DNA from: Bacillota bacterium
GTDB taxonomy: Bacteria; Bacillota; Clostridia; Oscillospirales; Ruminococcaceae
Direction of reading: 5' to 3'
Length of the DNA stretch: 25,403 nt
NCBI GenBank assembly: GCA_023431215.1
Contig: JAEYXR010000088.1
Coordinates: 1-25,403, forward strand
The translations under genes and the position numbers were made by a program. The stretch's first letter is position 1, and each line of letters starts with the position of its first letter. The notes beneath the pieces were generated by a model, which did no database searches, was not told where the DNA came from, and saw only the letters and a program-made list of their open reading frames with translations. Shown one piece after another: positions 1-7,396 of this stretch.

Positions 1-3
1 ATC

Positions 4-40
4 AAAGCGTCGGCAGCGGTTTTCGCTGCCGACGCTTTTT
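4..40 (+). terminator. Intrinsic terminator at left edge
   Basis: A perfect 15-bp stem (4-18 with 24-38, loop GTTTT) is followed by a short T run on the plus strand. The T run is better on the plus strand than on the minus strand, so it probably ends a plus-strand gene lying left of the window. It could also stop leftward transcription from the abrB-like/ybaK-like pair. Confidence 0.8.
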
Positions 41-145
41 ACGCCTTGCTGTCCGCTTCGGGGGCGGGCACTTCAATTTAAGACTATAGGTACAGCTTAG
101 CCACAGGGGTGTTTTTATTGGGTTACACGGCAAAGCGATAAAAGC

Positions 146-618
146 TTAGTCTGTCCAACCCTTGCATACATCCACCCACCCAAGGCTGCCGGAGCAATCC
201 AGCAGCTCCTTTTGTGTAAGGCAGACAGCGCTGTTGCTGCTGCCGCAGGCGGGGTATACACTCTCAAACCGCTGCAGTGAGATATCCAGATAAACAGGGA
301 CCCCCGGTTTTGTGCAAAAAGGGCACACGCCGCCCACCGAATGTCCAACCAGTTCTTCTACCTGAGATGGGGTAAGCATTGTTGCCTTGGCTCCAAACTG
401 AGCCTTGTACTTACTGCTGTTTATTTGGCGTCACCAGCCGCAACAATCAACACAGCCCCACCGTCAAGAGAAAAAGACAAGGTTTTGGCAATGCGGGCAG
501 GTTCACAGCCAACAGCAGCGGCAGCAAGCTCTACAGTGGCGCTGGAAACATCAAATTCCTGCACACGGCGGCCTAAGTTTTGTTCCTCAAAAAAGGTTTT
601 TACCTGTTGAAAAGACAT
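146..618 (-). pseudogene. YbaK/EbsC-family aminoacyl-tRNA deacylase, frameshifted
   Basis: This family hydrolyses mischarged aminoacyl-tRNAs in the cytoplasm. The 5' part (618-424) encodes 65 residues from ATG with an AAAGGAAAC ribosome binding site, including the conserved IAKTL segment whose lysine (K45) matches the family's active-site position. An in-frame TAA follows at 421-423. The remaining 92 residues (INSSKYK... through VGGVCPF, VYLDISLQRF, YPACGSSNSAV) continue in another frame from 424 to the stop at 146. Restoring one A in the AAA run at 424-426 would rebuild a full-length 157-residue protein, the normal family length. It is either a young pseudogene or a homopolymer sequencing error. 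No usual slippery heptamer is visible, so programmed frameshifting is unlikely. It lies 54 bp downstream of the AbrB-like gene and probably shares its transcript. Confidence 0.85.
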
Positions 619-672
619 TTGGTGTGGTTTCCTTTCACTTGTTCAAAAGATACCGTAACTTTGATATGGACG

Positions 673-1743
673 CTAGCCCAGCAAATGTGCAATTCCAACC
701 AATAAGGGTGGAAAAAATATAATAACAATGAGTAGGCGCAGAATTTGAAGCACCACAAGATCGGTGCTTTGCACACCCAAATCTGAGGAGATGAGTGCCA
801 TGTCGGAAGCACCGGCGGGGGTGCAGGCCAGCATACCCTCCCGGATATCAAGGCCAAACAACCGATGCATCAGGTAGCCGCACAGCAAGCAGTTTATGAT
901 ATAACCTGCCACCAACAGCAAAGCGGGTACAATAAGAAAACGCATTTCTAAAATATCGGAACGTGTCATGGAAGAACCTATGTAGGCACCTGCTAAAACC
1001 TGAGCTACAGATTTAATCCAACGGGGGATTGCAGCACGGTTGCAAACGAATTTAAATACAAGAACACCGATAAGAGAAAAGGTTAGTGTTCCGGCAGGCA
1101 TACCCGACAACTTCCCTAGAATGCCGCACAGGGCGGCCAGAGTAAGGGTGAGCAGTATATTGATGGAAGAAGCCTCTGCTTTGACTACCGTACGGACACG
1201 CTCCGGTGATTGTTCGCCCTGAGCTGCTTTGAGACCAGACTGCGTCAGATGAGGTTTGCGCTTTGCCATCCAGCCTGTCATGGGTGGAATAATGCTGAGC
1301 CCCGCAACCAGCCGTATAAACTGCATGGCTGCCACTTTGGCAGAGTCTGCCCCCAAGTCTGCGCTGATAATGGGAATATCAGAAATACCTCCCGGTGTAC
1401 AGCTCATCAGCGAAGTGATAAGATCCAAAGGTGTGAGCCAGTAGGTAATAAATCCAATGACAATATTCACCGTTAAAAAGCCGCTCATCATTACCAACAG
1501 AGGCTTACCAATGTACCTAAGCCTTAAAAGGTCATCCTTCTCTACCGTACAGGCAATAAAAGCACCGGCAACTATTTGAGAAGCAAGCTTGGCAGTGGGC
1601 GGCATATACGCAGCATCAAAGCCAATGCAGAGTATAGCAGCACCTGCAATGGAGCCAACCAAAAGGGCGCCTGGTACCTTCAGCTTTTTAAATAGGAGGC
1701 CTATACAAAAAGAAGCCGCCAGAGTTAGTAAGAAGGAAAGCAT
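673..1743 (-). CDS. AbrB-duplication family membrane protein
   Basis: This is a 356-residue polytopic membrane protein of the AbrB-duplication family, sometimes annotated as ammonia monooxygenase or putative regulator. These names are historical and the true substrate is not known. The two halves carry the same signature: CTPGGISDIPIISADLG around residue 115 and CTPAGASDMALISSDLG around residue 307. Each signature is followed by a QxxRL segment, showing internal duplication. About ten hydrophobic segments are visible, with a charged loop at residues 160-190. The ATG at 1743 is chosen because GGAGGTGT lies 7 nt upstream; the frame stays open further upstream to 1866, but that stretch looks non-coding. 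It probably heads a two-gene transcript with the frameshifted deacylase. A transport role is inference. Confidence 0.85.
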   Translation of the reverse strand: MLSFLLTLAASFCIGLLFKKLKVPGALLVGSIAGAAILCIGFDAAYMPPTAKLASQIVAGAFIACTVEKDDLLRLRYIGKPLLVMMSGFLTVNIVIGFITYWLTPLDLITSLMSCTPGGISDIPIISADLGADSAKVAAMQFIRLVAGLSIIPPMTGWMAKRKPHLTQSGLKAAQGEQSPERVRTVVKAEASSINILLTLTLAALCGILGKLSGMPAGTLTFSLIGVLVFKFVCNRAAIPRWIKSVAQVLAGAYIGSSMTRSDILEMRFLIVPALLLVAGYIINCLLCGYLMHRLFGLDIREGMLACTPAGASDMALISSDLGVQSTDLVVLQILRLLIVIIFFPPLLVGIAHLLG

Positions 1744-1882
1744 ATGATAAACACCTCCATAGATGCAGAAAAATTCTGGACAAGGCCTGCTGTAATATCT
1801 GCACATCTGTTTCTCATTCATAATATTAGTGCTAGGACAACATAATTGGCTGTATAATTTTGCCACAGGCGTTTAAATGAGA

Positions 1883-1907
1883 ACACATCTGTCAAAGACA
1901 GACGTGT
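1883..1907. repeat. Inverted repeat, possible operator
   Basis: ACACATCTGTC (1883-1893) pairs with GACAGACGTGT (1897-1907) around an AAA loop, with one mismatch in 11 bp. No T run follows on either strand, so a terminator is unlikely. Its place between divergent genes is compatible with an operator, which is inference. Confidence 0.45.
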
Positions 1908-2019
1908 AAACATTAGTGTTACGGACGATTGATATTCTAACTGTTTTCCATTATAGACCAAAAAAATGATATGGCAAGAGTTAATCATAATTCAAAGAAA
2001 AAAGGTGCGAGGCAGGGCC

Positions 2020-2048
2020 TTGACAAATGGTCACAAGAGGCAAATAAT
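2020..2048 (+). promoter_or_regulatory. Candidate SigA-type promoter for ybaK
   Basis: TTGACA (2020-2025), a 17-bp spacer and AATAAT (2043-2048) form a near-consensus housekeeping promoter. It would give a leader of about 110 nt before the GTG start of ybaK. Confidence 0.6.
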
Positions 2049-2168
2049 AAAGTATATTTTATTTGCGTTGTATAAACAAAAAACAACTTGTAAAACAGAT
2101 TTAATTGTAGGAATCTTTATAGAAAAATGACCCGAGGCAAGATAAGGACTAGGAAAGGGGAAAAAGAA

Positions 2169-2651
2169 GTGGCAGAGCAAAAAACCAATGTTATGCGTGT
2201 GTTAGAGAAAGCGGGCATTGCTTTTAAGGCACATACCTATGACTATAAGGACGGTGCCATTGACGGCGTAAGCGTAGCTCATAAAGTAGGGCAAAAAGTA
2301 GAGCAGGTTTATAAAACCTTGGTTACCAAAGGTGCCGGCGGCAGCTATTATGTATTTGTACTGCCTGTAGCAGAGGAACTGGATTTAAAAAAAGCAGCAC
2401 GTTCTATAGGAGAAAAATCTGTACAGATGATTCATGTCAACGATATTAATAAAGTAACAGGGTATATTCGAGGGGGATGCTCACCGGTAGGTATGAAAAA
2501 GAATTATGTCACTGTTTTTCATGAAGAGGTGGTGAATTTACCCTCTGTTGTTGTAAGTGGCGGCAAAATAGGCACACAAATAGAATTGACACCTACCGAC
2601 CTCATTGGTCTTGTAGGTGCCAAAACAGCAGATATTATTGCAGGGCAATAA
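2169..2651 (+). CDS. ybaK: Cys-tRNA(Pro)/Cys-tRNA(Cys) deacylase YbaK
   Basis: YbaK hydrolyses Cys-tRNA(Pro) made in error by prolyl-tRNA synthetase, acting in the cytoplasm as a trans-editing enzyme. The 160-residue product has the expected length and family landmarks: VYKTLV with the catalytic-type lysine at residue 49, YYVFVLPV, and GYIRGGCSPVGMKK near residues 113-126, typical of the YbaK subgroup. The GTG at 2169 is preferred because AGGAAAGGGG ends 8 nt upstream; the frame stays open to an ATG at 2127, but that start has no ribosome binding site and would add a basic, non-conserved extension. It appears monocistronic. The frameshifted relative at 146-618 belongs to a different YbaK/EbsC subgroup, so this copy need not be its replacement. 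Confidence 0.92.
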   Translation: MAEQKTNVMRVLEKAGIAFKAHTYDYKDGAIDGVSVAHKVGQKVEQVYKTLVTKGAGGSYYVFVLPVAEELDLKKAARSIGEKSVQMIHVNDINKVTGYIRGGCSPVGMKKNYVTVFHEEVVNLPSVVVSGGKIGTQIELTPTDLIGLVGAKTADIIAGQ

Positions 2652-2742
2652 TTATGTGCCCGCCTTTGACAGACTCATTTAGGTTTAAAGGCTTTAACAC
2701 ACAAATGCCCACATAACCAGTATAAAAGGTTAGGACCTATTA

Positions 2743-3015
2743 TTATGAGTCTCCGCCGCAAAAGTGCTCATAGATTTGCTTGATTGCTTCGGGGGTGGCA
2801 TTTTGAACCTCATACCAGCCGCGCTTTTGCAGCTCGGTCATCAGTTCCATCCGCATTTGCTGCTCCTCTCCCAACAGGGTAAGAAACTGCCCCTGCAGGG
2901 CAGCCGAAACACAGTCGCAGGCACATTCTTCATAAAGCCCGGACATGGATTTTTGAGAGGCCATCATATCAAGTAAAATCTCTCGGTCGCCAAAGCTTGC
3001 ATTTAGTTCAGCCAT
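2743..3015 (-). CDS. CotF-like spore coat protein (small, second of pair)
   Basis: This 90-residue protein resembles the coat F (CotF) domain family found in the outer layers of clostridial and bacillar spores. Recognisable parts are the N-terminal helix with DREILLDMMASQKSM, the middle CVSAALQGQFLTLLGEEQQM helix and the C-terminal LQKRGWYEV with a short acidic end. It looks like a helical bundle with no signal peptide or membrane segment. An AGAAAGGATGG ribosome binding site precedes the ATG. It follows the other small CotF-like gene after 33 bp, so the two are almost certainly cotranscribed. Sporulation-specific expression is expected from the family, but I could not identify a convincing SigE/SigK/SigG promoter. 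Confidence 0.75.
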   Translation of the reverse strand: MAELNASFGDREILLDMMASQKSMSGLYEECACDCVSAALQGQFLTLLGEEQQMRMELMTELQKRGWYEVQNATPEAIKQIYEHFCGGDS

Positions 3016-3048
3016 CAGTGCTCCATCCTTTCTTGTGTTATGTTCTCC

Positions 3049-3234
3049 CTAATTTAGCTGCCCCAGCAGAGTGTTATAATGGTTTTGATGCTTGGCTGCC
3101 TGCTGTTCACATTTGGTGCGCAGCTGGGGATCGGTACACAGGGTAGAGTATAGCTTGTATTTTTTTACCAGAGTTTGTTCCCGGGTAAGCTGGTCGGCAA
3201 GAGCCGCCAGTTCTTTTTGAGATAATTTTGCCAT
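3049..3234 (-). CDS. CotF-like small coat-associated protein (first of pair)
   Basis: This is a 61-residue, highly charged helical protein. The pattern LADQLTREQTLVKKYKLYST, then a D-x-x-L motif and an HQNHYNTLLGQL ending, matches the short partner often encoded beside CotF-like coat proteins, with an acidic/lysine helix and a histidine-rich C-terminal helix. A GGAGGTC ribosome binding site lies just upstream of the ATG. It precedes the larger CotF-like gene by 33 bp. Together the two may amount to one longer CotF protein split in two. Assignment rests on pattern resemblance and on the neighbour, not on a long diagnostic motif. Confidence 0.7.
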   Translation of the reverse strand: MAKLSQKELAALADQLTREQTLVKKYKLYSTLCTDPQLRTKCEQQAAKHQNHYNTLLGQLN

Positions 3235-3358
3235 GAGAAGACCTCCTATATTCGCATTTGATAACTTTAGTTTCTCCCGGCGCCGATTTGTTATTCTTTT
3301 ATTTGTAATGGTACAAAGCGTTTCTCTCTTTTATGTTATGGCTATGTTTTAACAGTAT

Positions 3359-3402
3359 AAAAACGTGCACCCGCTTGTAAAAAGAGCAGATGCACGTTTT
3401 TT
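3359..3402 (-). terminator. Terminator after the MazG-like gene
   Basis: AAACGTGCA and TGCACGTTT form the outer stem, with an inner GCT/AGC pairing and T/A runs on both sides, so it can act in both directions. It lies downstream of the minus-strand MazG-like gene and upstream of the coat gene pair. Confidence 0.65.
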
Positions 3403-3468
3403 AAATTGTTGGTATATAATCGGCTTACTTTGGCCTTTGTAGGCTTATGTGTCCAAAAATTACTCTTT

Positions 3469-3783
3469 TTAATCGCATTTTGTCTTGGAAATTAAAAATA
3501 TCTTGTTTGCAAATCCCCCGCGAGCGGTATATTTTTCGCTCTTTATCCGTACTAATTCTTCTACAGAATACCCTCTGGCAATGCAAATTGCATCTATCAC
3601 TTCAAGAATATCGGCCAACTCTGCCAGCTCCTTGCTTTCTTGATATTCTCTTACCTCTTCGTTTAATTTCGCGTCTAATTCCACCAAATATTGTTCGTCA
3701 CAAAGAGTTTTCATCTGTGGAAAATATCCCTCTTTTTTAATGATGTCCGGAATATTATCACGAACAAGCTTGTTAAACTGCAT
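3469..3783 (-). CDS. MazG-like / phosphoribosyl-ATP pyrophosphohydrolase-like protein
   Basis: This is a 104-residue all-alpha NTP pyrophosphohydrolase of the MazG/PRA-PH-like superfamily. Such proteins cleave nucleoside triphosphates, often damaged ones, to monophosphate and pyrophosphate. The N-terminal FNKLVRDNIPDII is the hallmark of a small stand-alone subgroup. The metal-binding pattern EExxE...ExxD is present: E42, E43, E46, then E55 and D58 in NEEVREYQESKELAELAD. The end is RGGF followed by a short tail, as in relatives. GGGAG lies about 10 nt before the ATG. There is no his operon nearby, so a histidine biosynthesis role is unlikely and a house-cleaning role is more probable. The exact substrate cannot be told from sequence. 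Confidence 0.85.
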   Translation of the reverse strand: MQFNKLVRDNIPDIIKKEGYFPQMKTLCDEQYLVELDAKLNEEVREYQESKELAELADILEVIDAICIARGYSVEELVRIKSEKYTARGGFANKIFLISKTKCD

Positions 3784-3889
3784 GCTGCATTTTCTCCCGT
3801 TTTTATGAAAGTGAGCCGTAGCCCAAAAGTGTGTTTGGGGCTTTATAAAATAGGCTCAAAGCGGTTGCTTGACAAGAGGTTTTGCTTTT

Positions 3890-4519
3890 TTAGGATGACA
3901 GAGTAAATTTATAGCGATAAATAATGGGCTCGTTTAAAAACAAATAATCAAAGCCCTCCAGCTGCTTGTTGGAGACAGCGTAGAGATAGGCAGTACCGGG
4001 GCTATAGTCAACACCCAGCACCGCATTGCCCACCGGTGAGCCCTTGTCGCCTTGTTCACCGGCAGGAAAGTACCTGCTGTTGTATTGGCCATACTGGCTG
4101 TCAGAAACATAGCTCATAGAAATAAGTTCTCGGCCCAGGGTAACAAGGTAGCTTTCATCCTGCCCAATGGGGGGCAGGGCAATGCCGTAGGTAACGGCAA
4201 AGCCGTCAACGGCAGCTTTGCTGTTGGGAACAAAACGCCAGTCAGAAAAAGTTTCTACATCTTCACCGGTCATACCGCTTTCCTTGGGGTCAAGCTGAGT
4301 GATAAAAGGCTCAAAGCTACAGGGCTGATAACCCAGATAGCGAAGATCCATGGTGACCACAGCTTTTTTAACCTGAAAGTAGCTGTTGACAGGGCCCTGC
4401 ACTTCCTTTGCTTTTCCGTCTGGATTACCCCATAACAACGCCGCAAGCCAACCAAGACAAAAGGACAATATTAAAATTAAGGTGGCAATATACCAAAGAA
4501 GATGAAGTCGCTGTTTCAT
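3890..4519 (-). CDS. Membrane-anchored protein of unknown function
   Basis: I do not recognise this 209-residue protein. Residues 8-30 form one strongly hydrophobic helix after a short basic start (MKQR), so it is probably an N-terminally anchored protein with an extracytoplasmic domain of about 175 residues. That domain is mixed alpha/beta in composition and rich in aromatic residues (YLGYQPCSF, YGQYNSRYF, YLYAVSNKQL). It has no obvious catalytic motif and contains only one cysteine outside the anchor. GGATGTG is a weak ribosome binding site before the ATG. It lies 153 bp downstream of the carboxypeptidase lipoprotein with no clear terminator between, so both may be on one envelope-related transcript. 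Confidence 0.75.
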   Translation of the reverse strand: MKQRLHLLWYIATLILILSFCLGWLAALLWGNPDGKAKEVQGPVNSYFQVKKAVVTMDLRYLGYQPCSFEPFITQLDPKESGMTGEDVETFSDWRFVPNSKAAVDGFAVTYGIALPPIGQDESYLVTLGRELISMSYVSDSQYGQYNSRYFPAGEQGDKGSPVGNAVLGVDYSPGTAYLYAVSNKQLEGFDYLFLNEPIIYRYKFTLSS

Positions 4520-4672
4520 GCCGTTTCACATCCTTGCTGCACAACTTCACACTGCCTGGCAGTTCATGGACAGTGCTGCGTTGGGGGTAAAGTTTTTATA
4601 AAAACCTGTAAGCATCGTTTTTAATAAGGGAGGTGCAAAATGCTATACTGCAATCCCCAGAATGGTCGGTTT

Positions 4673-5503
4673 TTATGCTTTGCCCAAATATTCTTCCAGA
4701 CAAATGCCTTTTTCCATAATCTCGGCTGCGGCTTCTTTGCCTACATAACGGAAGTGCCAGGGTTCAAAGTGAATTCCGGTAATATCTTCCTTGCTGGCGG
4801 GAAAGCGAAGGATAAAACCAAAGCGGGCACAGTTTTCCTTTAGCCAAATAGCTTCGGGTTCATAGGCAAACTCCTCTACCAAATCGCTGAATTTGTTGTA
4901 ATAGCCCACAGAGATTACATCCATGGCAAGGCCTGTGTGATGCTCACTGGTGCCTGGAGGAGCTACCCATTTGGCAGCCTCTTTTTCAGCATTGGCCTGT
5001 GAATAACCGGCATTGAGATAGGCCTGTACTTTATTGTTGTAAAGAGTGCGGCTGCGCTCAATGGTGCGGTAGCCAGAAATAATGGTCAGACCAATGCCGT
5101 CCTCTTTGGCGGCAGCCAAGAGCTCCCGCACAGCAGGGGCTACCCGTGCATCAAATTTATAGCCGCCAACCTCTTCAAATTCTGTGGGCAGCTGTGACTC
5201 TGTAATAGCATGGGTTGGATTTACCAGCTTTAAACGCCAATCGGTTTCGTCAATGACATCTCCACCGCCGGTGGGCTGGGAGGAAGCCGGTGAAGAACTG
5301 CTCTCCGACTGCGGGGAGGAGCTTTGTGACTGGGGCTGGGAAGATGATTCTGAAGCAGAAGAAGATGCGGAGTGGGGGAGTGAGGAGGAGATGGGCTGGT
5401 GCCCCGAAACAATGTCTGTATTGGAATTGTCACCGCAGCCTGCCAACAGACATAAGGCAAGCGCCAGTACAGCGGTTCGGCAAAAAGAAAAACGGTTACT
5501 CAT
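4673..5503 (-). CDS. VanY/DacB-type D-alanyl-D-alanine carboxypeptidase lipoprotein
   Basis: This is a 276-residue zinc carboxypeptidase expected to trim the terminal D-Ala from peptidoglycan stem peptides outside the membrane. The N-terminus has a hydrophobic segment ending in the lipobox LLAGC (C23), so it should be a lipoprotein. A Ser/Gln/Pro-rich linker spans residues 39-80. The catalytic domain has SEHHTGLAMD (zinc ligands H188 and D195) and GIHFEPWHFRYVG (base E247, ligand H250), typical of the VanY family. The ATG at 5503 is chosen because GAGGGTT lies just upstream and it overlaps the rsmE stop (ATGAGTAA). This implies translational coupling to the rRNA methyltransferase gene. No vanH/vanA/vanX-like gene is nearby, so normal wall maturation is more likely than vancomycin resistance. 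Confidence 0.88.
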   Translation of the reverse strand: MSNRFSFCRTAVLALALCLLAGCGDNSNTDIVSGHQPISSSLPHSASSSASESSSQPQSQSSSPQSESSSSPASSQPTGGGDVIDETDWRLKLVNPTHAITESQLPTEFEEVGGYKFDARVAPAVRELLAAAKEDGIGLTIISGYRTIERSRTLYNNKVQAYLNAGYSQANAEKEAAKWVAPPGTSEHHTGLAMDVISVGYYNKFSDLVEEFAYEPEAIWLKENCARFGFILRFPASKEDITGIHFEPWHFRYVGKEAAAEIMEKGICLEEYLGKA

Positions 5504-6236
5504 GGGAAAAACCCTCGCTGTTTTCATAATGATACGTAATGGCAGATAGTGCGTACATGGGGGCGGTTTCACAACGCAGAATGCGCGGCCCCATGGTGCA
5601 AACGGCAAGCCCTGCTTCTTTGGCAGCCTGTGCCTCCTCTGTACTCAGCCCACCTTCGGAGCCAATGAGCATAGAAATACTTTTGGGGCGAGTGGCAAGA
5701 ACGCTGCCCAGGGGGTGCGTAGCGTCTTCATAAAAAAGAATGGCGCATGCATCCCGAACCATTTGGGCAAGAGCCTCGGGATAGGTCATCAAAGGCTGTA
5801 CTTGAGGAATGATGCCGCGGCCGGACTGCTTAGCAGCTTCCAGAGCAATTCGCTGCAGCCGCTCACGCTTCTTTTCCATGGACTTTTCATCCGGACGGGA
5901 TACGCAATAGCGGGTGATAACCGGCACAATGGCCGTTACACCCAGCTCTACCGCCTTTTGGACAATAAGGTCCAGTTTGTCGCCTTTGGGCAGGGCCTGG
6001 TACAGGGTAAGTGCTACAGGAGGTTCAGCTTTGCTAAGCTGGCTGTGCAGCACCTCCAAGGTTACCTGTTCTTCTTCTATGGCGGTAATGCGGCAGGCGT
6101 AGTCTCTGCCATTGCCGTCACACAAGGTTAGTTCCTCACCTATGCGGCAGCGGAGAGAACGGGCGATATGGCGGGCATCCTCGCCGACGATTAGGGCGCT
6201 GCTGCCACTTATGTTATTGGTAAAAAATCTTGGCAT
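5496..6236 (-). CDS. rsmE: 16S rRNA (uracil1498-N3)-methyltransferase RsmE
   Basis: RsmE methylates N3 of U1498 in 16S rRNA of the small subunit, using S-adenosylmethionine. The 246-residue length is normal. The N-terminal PUA-like part starts MPRFFTNN and includes HIARSLRCRIGEELTLCDGNG. The SPOUT knot is seen in LIGSEGGLSTEEAQAAKEAG and in MGPRILRCETAPMYALSA near the C-terminus, where the cofactor binds. QSGRGIIPQVQP around residues 137-148 is another family signature. The ATG has a GAGGTAG ribosome binding site. It lies 35 bp downstream of prmA and overlaps the carboxypeptidase start, giving a prmA-rsmE-carboxypeptidase operon. Confidence 0.95.
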   Translation of the reverse strand: MPRFFTNNISGSSALIVGEDARHIARSLRCRIGEELTLCDGNGRDYACRITAIEEEQVTLEVLHSQLSKAEPPVALTLYQALPKGDKLDLIVQKAVELGVTAIVPVITRYCVSRPDEKSMEKKRERLQRIALEAAKQSGRGIIPQVQPLMTYPEALAQMVRDACAILFYEDATHPLGSVLATRPKSISMLIGSEGGLSTEEAQAAKEAGLAVCTMGPRILRCETAPMYALSAITYHYENSEGFSHE

Positions 6237-6271
6237 AAGCTACCTCACAGGGAATTTAGTAGTTACAGCTG

Positions 6272-7216
6272 TTATGCTGGGAGTACAGCAACAATAGCGC
6301 ACCAGCCGTCTTTTTCCTCTACAGTTTCAATGACCAGGCCTTGTGCGGTAAGGGCAGCCAGCACCTCGACCTGACGGGGCAGAATGACACCGGAGGCTAC
6401 CACCTTTCCGCCCCTGCGCAGATGCCGGGGGAAAGCGGTGGAGATAGCGATAATAACATCTGCCACAATGTTGGCTGCAATGACGTCGTAGTTGTAGCCT
6501 ACCTTTTCGGCAAGACTGTTATCGGTGACAAGGTCACCTGCCACGGCGGTAAACTCCGGTTGCGTGTAGCCGTTGATTTCGGCATTTTCTACAGCGGTGC
6601 GCACCGCAATGGGGTCAATGTCCACGCCAACGGCCCTCTTTGCACCCAGCATCAGTGCCGCAATGGAGAGGATACCGCTTCCGCAGCCCATATCCAGCAC
6701 AGCGTCGCCGGGTTTGACCACCTTTTCCAGCTGCTGGCAGCACAGGCGAGTTGTGTGGTGGGTGCCGGTGCCAAAGGCCATACCGGGGTCCAAATGCAGC
6801 ACCAGCTCACCCTCTGCCTGGGTGTATTCTTCCCAGGTGGGACAAACCACAAGACGTTCACCAATTTTGGTGGGATGATAATAGTTTTTCCAGGCAGTGG
6901 CCCATTCTTCCTCTTTTACCGAGGCGGTGCTTACCGTGTGGGGAATGTTTTCCTGGCGCAGCTGCTGGGTGATGTAGGAAGCAGCCTCTGCGGGGCTTTG
7001 GTCAGGGCTGAGGTAGATATGGATAATGCCGCTTTCACGGCTTTGTGCCAGCAAAGCTTCGTCTATAAGGTCAATATGGGCAATCTCGGGCACCATCTCC
7101 AGCATATCGGAGTAGTCCTCAATTTGAAAACCATAGGGTACCACCATTTGAGCAATAGCGGCAGCTTCGTCTATACGGGAAACGGGAATTAAAATTTGCA
7201 GGTCGGTCCAATCCAT
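6272..7216 (-). CDS. prmA: Ribosomal protein L11 methyltransferase PrmA
   Basis: PrmA trimethylates ribosomal protein L11 in the cytoplasm with S-adenosylmethionine. The 314-residue protein has an N-terminal substrate-recognition domain of about 100 residues and a class I methyltransferase domain. Landmarks are LDPGMAFGTGTH (142-153), the cofactor loop DMGCGSG (175-181), VGVDIDPIAV (197-205) and the later YDVIAANIVADV. CAAAGGAGCC precedes the ATG. Transcription probably starts from the extended -10 element at 7364-7374, giving a leader of about 140 nt. In many Firmicutes prmA directly follows dnaJ; here an HTH-cupin gene and repeats lie between them. Confidence 0.96.
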   Translation of the reverse strand: MDWTDLQILIPVSRIDEAAAIAQMVVPYGFQIEDYSDMLEMVPEIAHIDLIDEALLAQSRESGIIHIYLSPDQSPAEAASYITQQLRQENIPHTVSTASVKEEEWATAWKNYYHPTKIGERLVVCPTWEEYTQAEGELVLHLDPGMAFGTGTHHTTRLCCQQLEKVVKPGDAVLDMGCGSGILSIAALMLGAKRAVGVDIDPIAVRTAVENAEINGYTQPEFTAVAGDLVTDNSLAEKVGYNYDVIAANIVADVIIAISTAFPRHLRRGGKVVASGVILPRQVEVLAALTAQGLVIETVEEKDGWCAIVAVLPA

Positions 7217-7363
7217 TTTTTTGGCTCCTTTGATTATTAGATTACTTTATCGATGCTACTTTCACAGAGAAGATGCCATGCCTTTCTCTTGCTCGCCTGA
7301 AGGCAGCATAGATAAAAATATTTGCAATATTTTGGCTGTAAAAGGTTCCTGAAACCAAAGCTA

Positions 7364-7374
7364 ATTATAGCATA
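7364..7374 (-). promoter_or_regulatory. Extended -10 promoter toward prmA
   Basis: On the minus strand this reads TATGCTATAAT, a perfect TGn extended -10 element (-10 at 7364-7369). No good -35 is present at 17 bp, as is common for extended -10 promoters. It forms an exact 11-bp inverted repeat with the plus-strand element at 7386-7396. Confidence 0.55.
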
Positions 7375-7385
7375 CCAATGACAAT

Positions 7386-7396
7386 TATGCTATAAT
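7386..7396 (+). promoter_or_regulatory. Extended -10 promoter toward the HTH-cupin gene
   Basis: TATGCTATAAT on the plus strand has TATAAT at 7391-7396 preceded by TG. It would drive a leader of about 355 nt carrying all the tandem repeats before the HTH-cupin gene. Its right half overlaps the left arm of the 7390-7418 hairpin. Confidence 0.5.

Larger units (their letters stand above)
1744..2168. other. Divergent intergenic region between abrB-like gene and ybaK
   Basis: This 425-bp stretch separates two divergent genes. It holds a good plus-strand promoter (2020-2048), an imperfect inverted repeat at 1883-1907 and the two ribosome binding sites. No convincing minus-strand promoter for the abrB-like gene was found, and no extra gene is supported. 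Confidence 0.6.

Noticed and set aside
40..75. Minus-strand reading ending EVPAPEADSKA and stop, just before the left-edge terminator
   Set aside because: It looks like the tail of a gene, but an in-frame stop occurs about 13 codons upstream, so no coding region can be followed. Too short to call, and the terminator serves the other strand better.
421..430. Programmed -1 frameshift in the YbaK/EbsC-like gene
   Set aside because: No X-XXY-YYZ slippery heptamer at the break, and family members are normally read in a single frame. A lost base is simpler.
4592..4605. GTTTTTATAAAAAC palindrome downstream of the carboxypeptidase gene
   Set aside because: It is an AT-only palindrome without GC core, too weak for a terminator, and no function can be assigned.
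4640..4843. Plus-strand frame of 67 codons with a good GGGAGG site
   Set aside because: Almost all of it lies antisense to the end of the carboxypeptidase gene and the product shows no family features. The ribosome binding site match is probably chance.
4673..5503. Vancomycin-resistance VanY
   Set aside because: No vanR/S/H/A/X-like genes nearby. VanY-family carboxypeptidases are common in wall maintenance.
6341..7192. Long plus-strand open frame of 283 codons opposite prmA
   Set aside because: Exactly antisense to a confidently identified gene, with no ribosome binding site. It is a by-product of prmA codon composition.
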